A stretch of 20,129 nucleotides of DNA from a virus, in the IMG/VR virus record IMGVR_UViG_3300020472_000216, positions 1-20,129 of that record; one strand, given 5' to 3'. The notes below the pieces were generated by a model. It was not told where the DNA came from. It worked only from the letters and a program-made list of their open reading frames with translations, and did no database searches. Shown here piece after piece: positions 1-4,584 of this stretch; position 1 is the stretch's first letter, and each line of letters begins with the position of its first letter. Made by a program: the position numbers and the translations under genes.

Positions 1-399
1 CGATACTATTATGATAATGAAAGTATCAAGGAACCTGCTAAAGATTGGGGTACACGTGATAGATCAAAAGGCAAATATCACAACAAAGGTACAGGATTGC
101 AACCTCATTCTGGTCTCACTAAATCATATCCAAAGAAGAACAAACGTTCAGTTTGGAGTATAACAAATAAACCATATAAAGGAGCACACTTTGCTACTTT
201 CCCACCTGATTTAGTCAGTCCTTGTATATTAGCAGGGTCACGAGTTAGTGATACTATTCTTGACCCATTTATGGGATCAGGTACAACTGCAATGGTTGCA
301 AAATCATTAGATAGACATTACATAGGGTGTGAATTGCACGAGGATTATAGTAACTTAGTGCATAAACGCTTAGGTGTAATGAATTACTGTGACAGTTGA
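1..399 (+). CDS. DNA methyltransferase, C-terminal part (beta class, N4-cytosine or N6-adenine); 5' end outside window
   Basis: The reading frame is open from base 1 to the TGA at 397-399 (132 codons visible). The visible part contains FPPDLV followed by the SAM-binding motif I, DPFMGSGTT, and then GCELHEDY, which fits the acidic residue that contacts the SAM ribose. Motif I lying at the C-terminal side of the protein is the layout of beta-class amino-methyltransferases, where the catalytic (D/S/N)PP(Y/F/W) motif and target-recognition region come first; those would lie upstream of the window. It would methylate DNA at an unknown site, to protect phage DNA from host or phage-encoded nucleases. 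A PD-(D/E)XK nuclease candidate lies 1.8 kb downstream. The target specificity cannot be read from this fragment. Confidence 0.88.
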   Translation, partial: RYYYDNESIKEPAKDWGTRDRSKGKYHNKGTGLQPHSGLTKSYPKKNKRSVWSITNKPYKGAHFATFPPDLVSPCILAGSRVSDTILDPFMGSGTTAMVAKSLDRHYIGCELHEDYSNLVHKRLGVMNYCDS

Positions 400-401
400 C
401 A

Positions 402-445
402 AAGTGCACACATTTTCCCCATTTGGTTGAAATCTCGTGTATATT
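402..445 (+). promoter_or_regulatory. Promoter A: upstream element AAGTGCACAC and -10 TATATT
   Basis: AAGTGCACAC at 402-411 lies exactly 38 bp before the hexamer TATATT (440-445). There is no TTGACA at the normal -35 distance; a CCCC tract sits there instead. The same arrangement recurs at 2161, 3164, 1076, 840 and 5103. The last 17 bases, AAATCTCGTGTATATTA, match those of promoter B at 16 of 17 positions. It lies just after the methyltransferase stop and would serve the gene at 532 after a leader of about 80 nt. Confidence 0.5.
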
Positions 446-447
446 AT

Positions 448-507
448 AAGAGTGGAAGGAATTGAGGCAATACCCGCAAGGGACACTGACCCAACGCTTC
501 CACACTT
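448..507 (+). promoter_or_regulatory. Structured leader: long stem enclosing a GCAA tetraloop hairpin
   Basis: AAGAGTGGAAG (448-458) pairs with CTTCCACACTT (497-507), 10 of 11 positions, with one A-A mismatch. Inside it, CCC-GCAA-GGG (473-482) forms a short GNRA-capped hairpin. The element sits in the 5' leader of the gene at 532. It does not match the cyanobacterial glutamine riboswitch or other families I could recall, so its role is unknown. It could be a stabilising 5' structure, a small RNA or a regulator. Confidence 0.4.
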
Positions 508-531
508 ATTCACTTTACTAACTGTCACACT

Positions 532-837
532 ATGCCAGCAGCGACTTCTACACCTCGTAAGACTCGCACTCGTAAACCAAAAGCGACCGCTACAGTTGCT
601 AAATACTCACCAAAAGCACCTGTGGAGGATGTGAAAGTGGCACAACCAAAAGTTGATTTGATCTCACGTGAACAATATATTGCTGATGCAAAGGCAAGAT
701 GGAGCATTCACCAGTATGAGGTTCAGGAACTCTGGAAAGATCTCCAAGTAGTCGGTAAATGGATTGTCACACACTCCAAGACTGCCTACGAGTATTCCAA
801 GAAATCATACGACCGAGCATTCAATCAAACCACTTGA
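532..837 (+). CDS. Small protein with a Lys/Arg/Pro/Thr-rich basic N-terminus, unknown function
   Basis: A 101-aa protein starting at ATG 532. Residues 1-30 are a basic, alanine/threonine/proline-rich tail (RKTRTRKPKA) resembling histone-tail or AT-hook-like nucleic-acid binding segments. Residues about 45-95 look like a small helical domain rich in Tyr, Trp and Lys. There is no strong Shine-Dalgarno; AACTGTCACAC directly precedes the ATG. The gene sits alone between promoter A with its structured leader and a strong intrinsic terminator, so it is probably a monocistronic unit. Binding to DNA or RNA is inferred only from composition, and I do not recognise a named family. Confidence 0.75.
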   Translation: MPAATSTPRKTRTRKPKATATVAKYSPKAPVEDVKVAQPKVDLISREQYIADAKARWSIHQYEVQELWKDLQVVGKWIVTHSKTAYEYSKKSYDRAFNQTT

Positions 838-839
838 GG

Positions 840-884
840 AAGTGTCACACAACCGCCCTTCGGGGCGGTTTTTTTGTGTATAAT
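840..884 (+). promoter_or_regulatory. Promoter C: upstream element AAGTGTCACA and -10 TATAAT
   Basis: AAGTGTCACA at 840-849 precedes TATAAT (879-884) by 39 bp. The intrinsic terminator of the previous gene fills the space between them, so termination and re-initiation share one 45-bp stretch. Transcription would start near 891, leaving a leader of about 20 nt before the ATG at 911. Confidence 0.55.
851..875 (+). terminator. Intrinsic terminator with TTCG tetraloop
   Basis: AACCGCCC (851-858) pairs perfectly with GGGCGGTT (863-870) around a TTCG loop, followed by a T run through 875. This is a textbook Rho-independent terminator for the gene ending at 837. Confidence 0.93.
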
Positions 885-894
885 GGTATTATAC
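878..894 (+). repeat. Perfect palindrome GTATAATGGTATTATAC over the -10 box
   Basis: Seven-base arms, GTATAAT and ATTATAC, flank GGT. It includes the TATAAT of promoter C, and it also reads TATAAT on the opposite strand. It could be an operator at the start site or a bidirectional -10 region. Confidence 0.5.
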
Positions 895-910
895 AAACGA
901 ATTTAAAATT

Positions 911-1072
911 ATGAGATATTCTGTCCACTGTCCATCCGCACCCTATGAAAATTCATCATTTGTAACACTTGATGAGTGTTGGGGTTTATGCCTAGACCTA
1001 TCTGAAGAGTATGGATATGCTGAGGTAAGATATGGTGCTTGCGTGATGGGATCATACACCAATGGACAGTGA
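911..1072 (+). CDS. Short Cys/Tyr-containing protein, unknown
   Basis: A 53-aa ORF from ATG 911 to TGA 1070-1072. It contains four cysteines (in HCPSAP, DECW, LCLDL and GACV) and a generally acidic centre. No transmembrane segment or known motif is seen. Support for it being real comes from context: it lies exactly between a promoter (-10 at 879-884) and an intrinsic terminator whose stem overlaps its stop codon. No clear Shine-Dalgarno precedes the start. Its function is not recognised. Confidence 0.6.
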   Translation: MRYSVHCPSAPYENSSFVTLDECWGLCLDLSEEYGYAEVRYGACVMGSYTNGQ

Positions 1073-1090
1073 GCAAACTGTCCATTTTTT
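1061..1090 (+). terminator. Intrinsic terminator overlapping a stop codon and a promoter
   Basis: AATGGACAGT (1061-1070) and ACTGTCCATT (1077-1086) form a perfect 10-bp stem with a GAGCAA loop, followed by T's to 1090. The 5' arm runs into the TGA of the upstream gene. The 3' arm overlaps the upstream element of the next promoter. Confidence 0.9.
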
Positions 1091-1119
1091 ATTGAAACCT
1101 GACCCAAATCGACTATAAT
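1076..1119 (+). promoter_or_regulatory. Promoter E: AACTGTCCAT element, -35 TTGAAA, -10 TATAAT
   Basis: TTGAAA (1092-1097) and TATAAT (1114-1119) are separated by 16 bp, a good sigma-70-type promoter. AACTGTCCAT at 1076-1085 lies 38 bp before the -10, the same spacing as promoters A, B and D. The expected start is about 1125-1127, essentially at the ATG at 1126, so the message may be leaderless. Confidence 0.75.
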
Positions 1120-1125
1120 AACAGT

Positions 1126-1281
1126 ATGAACAAAACAATCACACTTTCCGATCAACAGCATTCACTCCTAGTGGATCTCTTCTCTTCAATCGCAGACCTT
1201 GACCTTCAAGAGCACTGTGATGATTCAAGCGAGTTTGATGCACTATGGGATGCAGTGATCGAAGCAAAGGAGGTCGCTTAA
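1126..1281 (+). CDS. Small acidic protein, unknown
   Basis: A 51-aa acidic ORF starting at ATG 1126 and ending with KEVA-stop. The ATG falls where the promoter at 1092-1119 should begin transcription, and there is no Shine-Dalgarno, so translation from a leaderless message is likely. It heads a five-gene run (1126-2206) with junctions of 0-5 nt, so it is probably the first gene of an operon. The C-terminal codons AAG GAG GTC double as the ribosome-binding site of the next gene. No family is recognised. Confidence 0.65.
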   Translation: MNKTITLSDQQHSLLVDLFSSIADLDLQEHCDDSSEFDALWDAVIEAKEVA

Positions 1282-1285
1282 ATGA
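1267..1285 (+). repeat. Gene-junction repeat, copy 1 (SD-stop-start)
   Basis: The 19-bp sequence AAGGAGGTCGCTTAAATGA is identical to that at 1832-1850. Both copies encode KEV-A-stop of one gene and the Shine-Dalgarno plus ATG of the next. Confidence 0.85.
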
Positions 1286-1407
1286 GTTGCCTTCGAAATG
1301 AAATGATCCTTGAGACACTCTGGGAAGAGGTCTGTGAGGAGTATCCAACACTCTCTCCAGAAGCGAGAGAGAAAATCTGTTATCAACGCTTTGAGGATTT
1401 ATCCTAA
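1282..1407 (+). CDS. Very small protein, unknown
   Basis: A 41-aa ORF whose ATG follows the preceding stop with no gap. A full-strength Shine-Dalgarno, AAGGAGG (1267-1273), lies inside the upstream gene. Its stop overlaps the next start by one base (TAATG at 1405-1409). Composition is Glu-rich with two or three cysteines. The tight coupling at both ends is the main support; the function is unknown. Confidence 0.6.
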   Translation: MSCLRNEMILETLWEEVCEEYPTLSPEAREKICYQRFEDLS

Positions 1408-1610
1408 TGATTGTAAACTTTTCCTGTCGAATTGTTTGTGATGATGAAGGGGTAAATCCTCTTCATTTATGTGAAGAAATTCAATGCTATTTGAATTCTA
1501 ATCATCACTTACTAGACGAAACTGATGAGTCTTATATTAATGCTAAGGTCCTAAGTTACAGGTTAGAAGTTGATAAACAACTCGCATTCTTTGCAGCGGA
1601 GGAGTATTAA
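1407..1610 (+). CDS. Small acidic protein, unknown
   Basis: A 67-aa ORF starting at the A of the previous TAA (TAATG overlap, translational coupling). It has Cys at three positions (FSCRIVC, HLCEEI, IQCYL) and an acidic, helix-prone second half. Its final codons, GCG GAG GAG, provide the Shine-Dalgarno for the gene at 1616. No known motif is seen; it is a member of the small-gene operon at 1126-2206. Confidence 0.65.
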   Translation: MIVNFSCRIVCDDEGVNPLHLCEEIQCYLNSNHHLLDETDESYINAKVLSYRLEVDKQLAFFAAEEY

Positions 1611-1615
1611 ACACT

Positions 1616-1846
1616 ATGTTTCTAAGTAACAAACTAGGCAGACACTTTTGGGTTGATGATGAATATGAACTCAGAAGTTGCCCATCATTTGTAGATAATA
1701 CAGGTGATTTTGACAATGCTGATTATGTATCAGACTGGGATGATTACACTGATGTTGATGTTAGTTACCTACTCAACATTTACAAGTCTGAAATACATAA
1801 CAAATTAAATTACGCTGGTTCACTATCATTCAAGGAGGTCGCTTAA
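1616..1846 (+). CDS. Small acidic Asp/Tyr-rich protein, unknown
   Basis: A 76-aa ORF, 5 nt after the previous stop, with GGAGGAG as ribosome-binding site. The middle (about residues 26-48) is very rich in Asp with aromatic residues (FDNADYVSDWDDYTDVDVSY), a composition seen in DNA-mimic-like or host-takeover phage proteins; this is only a resemblance. The C-terminus SFKEVA ends with the same AAGGAGGTCGCTTAA as the gene ending at 1281. Confidence 0.65.
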   Translation: MFLSNKLGRHFWVDDEYELRSCPSFVDNTGDFDNADYVSDWDDYTDVDVSYLLNIYKSEIHNKLNYAGSLSFKEVA

Positions 1847-1850
1847 ATGA
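1832..1850 (+). repeat. Gene-junction repeat, copy 2
   Basis: Identical over 19 bp to 1267-1285. It again joins two small genes with zero spacing and supplies a full-strength ribosome-binding site inside the upstream C-terminus. Confidence 0.85.
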
Positions 1851-2017
1851 AAACTTATCAAGTTGAATGTATGGAAGTAACAACTTTCATAGTAGAAGTT
1901 GAAGCAGAAAATGAAGATCAAGCACGTGAACTTGTCAACGAAGATGTTAACAAGTATGAGGTAATTAATGAAGAGGTTAGTGACTGGGAAATCAATCTAA
2001 TTGAGGAGGTTGTATAA
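1847..2017 (+). CDS. Small acidic protein with DpnD/PcfM-like pattern
   Basis: A 56-aa ORF directly abutting the previous stop. The pattern YQVECMEVTTFIVEVEAENEDQARELV, two beta strands followed by a helix starting at AENEDQAREL, resembles the small DpnD/PcfM-type fold found in phages and plasmids. The resemblance is by eye and weak. The C-terminus EEVV is encoded by GAG GAG GTT, which is the ribosome-binding site for the next gene. Its function is unknown. Confidence 0.6.
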   Translation: MKTYQVECMEVTTFIVEVEAENEDQARELVNEDVNKYEVINEEVSDWEINLIEEVV

Positions 2018-2020
2018 ACA

Positions 2021-2206
2021 ATGAGATTGATATTAGTCTCCATTGTTGTATTAATTGGTGTCAATCTTGGACACAATGTAATACAAACTCAATATGAATT
2101 ACAAGAACGTAAGTTACAACAATGGTGTGAGATTGACAAGTCTTATTGTGCCACTACTGAAAGTGTCCACAATTCCCCCACTGACCTTAAATCTGGTGTA
2201 TATTAA
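2021..2206 (+). CDS. Small single-pass membrane protein
   Basis: A 61-aa ORF, 3 nt after the previous stop, with GGAGGT upstream. Residues 2-16 (RLILVSIVVLIGVNL) form a hydrophobic N-terminal segment, either an uncleaved membrane anchor or a signal peptide. It is followed by a polar, Gln/Glu-rich helical stretch with two cysteines (WCEIDKSYC). It probably sits in the host inner membrane. The second half of the gene contains promoter B for the nuclease gene that follows. Confidence 0.65.
   Translation: MRLILVSIVVLIGVNLGHNVIQTQYELQERKLQQWCEIDKSYCATTESVHNSPTDLKSGVY
2161..2204 (+). promoter_or_regulatory. Promoter B: AAGTGTCCAC element and -10 TATATT
   Basis: AAGTGTCCAC (2161-2170) lies 38 bp before TATATT (2199-2204). 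The -10 region matches promoter A at 16 of 17 bases. There is no TTGACA. The expected start is at 2209-2213, on or just after the ATG at 2209, so the message is leaderless or translation starts at the in-frame ATG at 2230. Confidence 0.5.
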
Positions 2207-2208
2207 CA

Positions 2209-2754
2209 ATGACCACAACACAGTCACAGATGCTTATCATCACTCCAGAAATGAAACCTGAAGAAAAGTATCAACAACTGTTTGAACAAATGTATTCACT
2301 TTGTGAGGCAAATAACTGGGGTGATCCTTTCAGTTATGCACGCAGCAGAGAGATACATTTAGCAGGGATACTTGGGCACCGAGTTAGTGATACTTTATCA
2401 GGTGCAGATGCTTATGACAGTGATAACAATCCTGTCGAATATAAGAGCACTATTGGTAAGAAACTAACCGCAACATACAATGGAATTAGTGTTCAGAACT
2501 CGTGGGAAGACCAATTAACATATTTGAAGGAAGATAAGATCGGTAAGTATAAAGATCACTTCTTTGCTCGTTATCACTTAGGCAAGGTAGTTGAGGTCTA
2601 CAAAATGTCATCAACTGATGTACTTGCAATCTTAATTCCTAACCTGAAGAGACAATTCTTCAGCAAAAATGTTAAGAAAGATCCCAGACTTGGTTACACT
2701 ATTTCTAACAAACTCATCAAACAATTCGGAGTCAAAGTTAATGTCAAATCCTGA
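2209..2754 (+). CDS. PD-(D/E)XK-type nuclease, restriction-endonuclease-like (candidate)
   Basis: A 181-aa protein. A helix with Glu49 (SREIHLAGILG) leads to GAD-AYD and then VEYKST. This places Asp67 ten residues before Glu77-x-Lys79, the classic PD-(D/E)XK metal-dependent nuclease pattern of many type II restriction enzymes and of some homing endonucleases. The length fits a single-domain restriction enzyme. A DNA methyltransferase ends at 399, so the two may form a restriction-modification pair split by small genes; alternatively this enzyme degrades host DNA that lacks the phage's methylation. The start is uncertain: the promoter falls so close that either a leaderless ATG at 2209 or ATG 2230 could be used. 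The family is inferred from spacing and residues only. Confidence 0.6.
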   Translation: MTTTQSQMLIITPEMKPEEKYQQLFEQMYSLCEANNWGDPFSYARSREIHLAGILGHRVSDTLSGADAYDSDNNPVEYKSTIGKKLTATYNGISVQNSWEDQLTYLKEDKIGKYKDHFFARYHLGKVVEVYKMSSTDVLAILIPNLKRQFFSKNVKKDPRLGYTISNKLIKQFGVKVNVKS

Positions 2755-2953
2755 AACTCTCTCACCTGATAGAGAAGAATCTATCAATCTTCTTGCCAAT
2801 AATTATTATGACAAGATGAAAGTTCACGTAGATTTTGGTAACCCAAAAGACGCAGAATGCCTCTATGATGAGTTTATTGTGGATGGAATTGACCCTGAAG
2901 ATGGTGATTATGTATGGTGTTTTCTAAATGATTTAACTCAATTAGAAGACTAA
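2741..2953 (+). CDS. Small acidic protein, unknown
   Basis: A 70-aa ORF starting at ATG 2741, overlapping the nuclease gene by 14 nt. It is strongly acidic (DREES, DGIDPEDGDY, QLED). The start at 2741 is preferred over upstream in-frame codons because those lie deep inside the nuclease gene. An acidic partner overlapping a nuclease gene could be an inhibitor or regulator of it, but nothing else supports that. No family is recognised. Confidence 0.6.
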   Translation: MSNPETLSPDREESINLLANNYYDKMKVHVDFGNPKDAECLYDEFIVDGIDPEDGDYVWCFLNDLTQLED

Positions 2954-2998
2954 TTACAGTCCTTAAGTAAGACTTTAAACTGCTTACATTGTCCCACT

Positions 2999-3015
2999 TA
3001 ATTATCAATCAAATG
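2999..3015 (+). repeat. SD-less start-region repeat, copy 1 (TAATTATCAATCAAATG)
   Basis: Matches 3565-3581 at 16 of 17 bases, ending in the ATG of a tiny gene in both cases. There is no Shine-Dalgarno in either copy. Confidence 0.6.
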
Positions 3016-3126
3016 GCAGAATCCATTCTTGAAAACAACAACTACCTCGTCAATCTGTTCGAGGAATGTGTTAACGGCAATGAGATACTTGAGTTGTTAG
3101 ATGAACTCTTTCAAGACTACAACTAA
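3013..3126 (+). CDS. Very small acidic protein, unknown
   Basis: A 37-aa ORF at ATG 3013, acidic and leucine-rich (NLFEEC, EILELLDELFQDY), probably one amphipathic helix. It is preceded by TAATTATCAATCAAATG, nearly identical to the leader of the gene at 3579, and is followed by tandem hairpins and a terminator. The conserved start context suggests real translation, but its size leaves doubt. Confidence 0.5.
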   Translation: MAESILENNNYLVNLFEECVNGNEILELLDELFQDYN

Positions 3127-3152
3127 CACCACTAAGTATCAACAATTAGTAT

Positions 3153-3170
3153 GACACTCTCCAAAGTGTC
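3153..3170 (+). repeat. Hairpin upstream of terminator
   Basis: GACACT (3153-3158) and AGTGTC (3165-3170) form a perfect 6-bp stem with a 6-nt loop. The 3' arm overlaps the promoter element at 3164. It sits just before the terminator hairpin, making a tandem pair. Confidence 0.5.
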
Positions 3171-3207
3171 CACCAATGCCCCCACGAGGGGCATTTTCTG
3201 TTATTAT
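3164..3207 (+). promoter_or_regulatory. Promoter D: AAGTGTCCAC element and -10 TATTAT
   Basis: AAGTGTCCAC (3164-3173) is exactly 38 bp before TATTAT (3202-3207). Downstream bases ATAAGAG are the same as in promoter A. The expected start is near 3214, about 20 nt before the ATG at 3234. Confidence 0.5.
3175..3197 (+). terminator. Intrinsic terminator
   Basis: AATGCCCC (3175-3182) pairs with GGGGCATT (3188-3195) around CACGA, ending in TTTT. It lies wholly inside the space between promoter D's upstream element and its -10 box. Confidence 0.85.
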
Positions 3208-3233
3208 ATAAGAGTCAAACAAATAAAGGACTT

Positions 3234-3554
3234 ATGAGAAAGATTGAATCCCAAATGAACTCTGCAATCAGAGCACGCCGTAACTGGACATCTGGGAACA
3301 CAAGTGTTGTTATTGATGACCAAAATGACGCTCTTGTTTATCTTCACGGCAATTTTATTGCTAAGATAAGTGATAGATTTGTAAGACTATTTGACGGCGG
3401 ATGGCAATCAGTGACCACAAAATCACGCCTTAATGCTCTATTAGATGAGTTCCATTATGGATCTAGAGTATTTCAAAGAGATTTTAATTGGTTCGTTGGT
3501 TTACAAATAGGCGGACAATTACCATTCTATTCAGGTATAGAATTAAACCACTAA
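3234..3554 (+). CDS. Hypothetical protein, 106 aa
   Basis: Starts at ATG 3234 after AAAGGA, a good ribosome-binding site. The protein is basic at the N-terminus (MRKIESQMNSAIRARRNW), followed by a beta-rich middle with repeated hydrophobic strands (TSVVIDD, ALVYLHGNFIAKI, RFVRLFDGGWQSVTT) and a helix (SRLNALLDEF). It resembles conserved small cyanophage proteins, but I cannot name a family. It has its own promoter (D) and lies directly after a terminator, so it is a separate unit, possibly transcribed through the small genes to 3854. Confidence 0.75.
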   Translation: MRKIESQMNSAIRARRNWTSGNTSVVIDDQNDALVYLHGNFIAKISDRFVRLFDGGWQSVTTKSRLNALLDEFHYGSRVFQRDFNWFVGLQIGGQLPFYSGIELNH

Positions 3555-3564
3555 TCGTTCACCC

Positions 3565-3581
3565 TAATTATCAACCAAATG
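3565..3581 (+). repeat. SD-less start-region repeat, copy 2 (TAATTATCAACCAAATG)
   Basis: Matches 2999-3015 with one difference. It ends in the ATG of the small gene at 3579. Confidence 0.6.
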
Positions 3582-3722
3582 TCACAAACTATCGACATCT
3601 ACGATTCACTAACAAATGATGAATTGCAAACAGTTACTAACATTTTCCTTGAAGCATTATCAAGGAGACGATTACAACCACCTGAAGTATTTGAAATCGT
3701 AACTAACATCATCATTGACTGA
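3579..3722 (+). CDS. Very small acidic protein, unknown
   Basis: A 47-aa ORF at ATG 3579 with two predicted helices (TNDELQTVTNIFLEALSRRRL and PPEVFEIVTNIII). Its leader repeats that of the gene at 3013. No Shine-Dalgarno is present. It lies 24 nt after the 106-aa gene and is likely co-transcribed with it. The function is unknown. Confidence 0.5.
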   Translation: MSQTIDIYDSLTNDELQTVTNIFLEALSRRRLQPPEVFEIVTNIIID

Positions 3723-3737
3723 ATCATCCATCCTAAA

Positions 3738-3854
3738 ATGTCATCCAAAACTTACAAAATGTCACAAGAAGTTTACAAACAACTCTGCAATCCTACTCCA
3801 GTTATTAAGTATTACTTTCTAACAAATTGGCAACCTAGGAAGAAAACAACTTGA
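3738..3854 (+). CDS. Very small basic protein, unknown
   Basis: A 38-aa ORF at ATG 3738 (an alternative ATG lies at 3759). It is basic with a Lys-rich C-terminus (QPRKKTT). Its TGA overlaps the TTGACA -35 box of the next promoter. There is no strong start signal, so it is plausible but weakly supported. Confidence 0.35.
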   Translation: MSSKTYKMSQEVYKQLCNPTPVIKYYFLTNWQPRKKTT

Positions 3855-3880
3855 CAAGGTATCAATCCTTGCTATATAAT
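3851..3880 (+). promoter_or_regulatory. Promoter F: consensus sigma-70, TTGACA-18-TATAAT
   Basis: TTGACA at 3851-3856 and TATAAT at 3875-3880 match the consensus perfectly with an 18-bp spacer. This promoter lacks the AAGTGT element, consistent with its full -35. Transcription would start near 3887 and read the gene at 3922. Confidence 0.85.
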
Positions 3881-3907
3881 GAGGGGAGTAAATAACCCCT
3901 CTTTTTT
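3881..3907 (+). terminator. Intrinsic terminator nested over a transcription start
   Basis: GAGGGG (3881-3886) pairs with CCCCTC (3896-3901), followed by six T's. Incoming transcripts would terminate here. A transcript starting near 3887 lacks the 5' arm and so escapes. Confidence 0.75.
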
Positions 3908-3921
3908 ATTACTAACTCGTT

Positions 3922-4569
3922 ATGCCTGAAGATAACATTTTATCCGACAATTTAGAGTCAGTTGCTAACACAAACGTGTATGGTATGTTTATGACACCTG
4001 TGGGCGTACATTCGCTTACTAATCATAAACAACATAAGCAAACAATTCTTGACTATATTGCCGCCTTATCTCCTGATGATGTTAAACAATCACCCCGAAA
4101 AGATATTAATAGTGGCGTGCTGCAATTAGGTGCCTTAAATGTACTTAACCTTGAACAGTTCGTATCACTTAAATCAGACATATTACAGGGCATTGTAGAC
4201 ATCAATAGTAAAGCACTATGTTATGAATTGGGTGACAATCCTAATCTAATTGATTCACATTTAGAACTAGGAAATGAAGGGAGTTTGTATGCACCACACG
4301 AGCAAAGTAATTGCCTCTATAGTGGAACTTATTTTGTAAATTGGAACGCTAATGAACATTCTCCCCTGAAATTTAAAAGGGATGTATCATCAACTCATTA
4401 CCCCGTTATTCAATACAATCAAACACAGATTACACCCTTCAATATGTTAGATGGAATCGTACCAATTACAGAAGGTGAGATATGTTTATATCCTGCTAAT
4501 TTGACTCGTGGGTATGAACCAAACACCAAAGGTAATAGAATTACGATAACATTTAACGTTGCACTTTGA
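3922..4569 (+). CDS. 2OG-Fe(II) oxygenase-like protein with degenerate metal site
   Basis: A 215-aa protein with the layout of the TIGR02466-type phage 2OG-Fe(II) oxygenases. A segment APHEQSNCLYSGTYFVNW (about 124-141) aligns with the usual HxHxxSxxSGxYYV, then EGEICLYPANLTRGYEPN (184-201), and finally RITITFN (206-212). In the family, iron is held by two histidines of the first motif and one histidine after the 'YP/FP' strand. Here His126 is kept, but the second position is Gln128 and the distal position is Arg196. Two of three ligands appear missing, so it may be catalytically dead or use another chemistry. Arg206 could still bind 2-oxoglutarate. It is driven by promoter F and followed directly by an HNH gene. 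Confidence 0.65.
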   Translation: MPEDNILSDNLESVANTNVYGMFMTPVGVHSLTNHKQHKQTILDYIAALSPDDVKQSPRKDINSGVLQLGALNVLNLEQFVSLKSDILQGIVDINSKALCYELGDNPNLIDSHLELGNEGSLYAPHEQSNCLYSGTYFVNWNANEHSPLKFKRDVSSTHYPVIQYNQTQITPFNMLDGIVPITEGEICLYPANLTRGYEPNTKGNRITITFNVAL

Positions 4570-4584
4570 CCCCCCTTAAGTATT

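Noticed and set aside
396-401. TTGACA at the methyltransferase stop as a -35 box
   Set aside because: No -10-like hexamer lies 15-19 bp downstream; the nearest good -10 is 38 bp away.
448-507. Glutamine (glnA or downstream-peptide) riboswitch
   Set aside because: The conserved cores I recall for those riboswitches are absent; only the stem-loop layout is similar.
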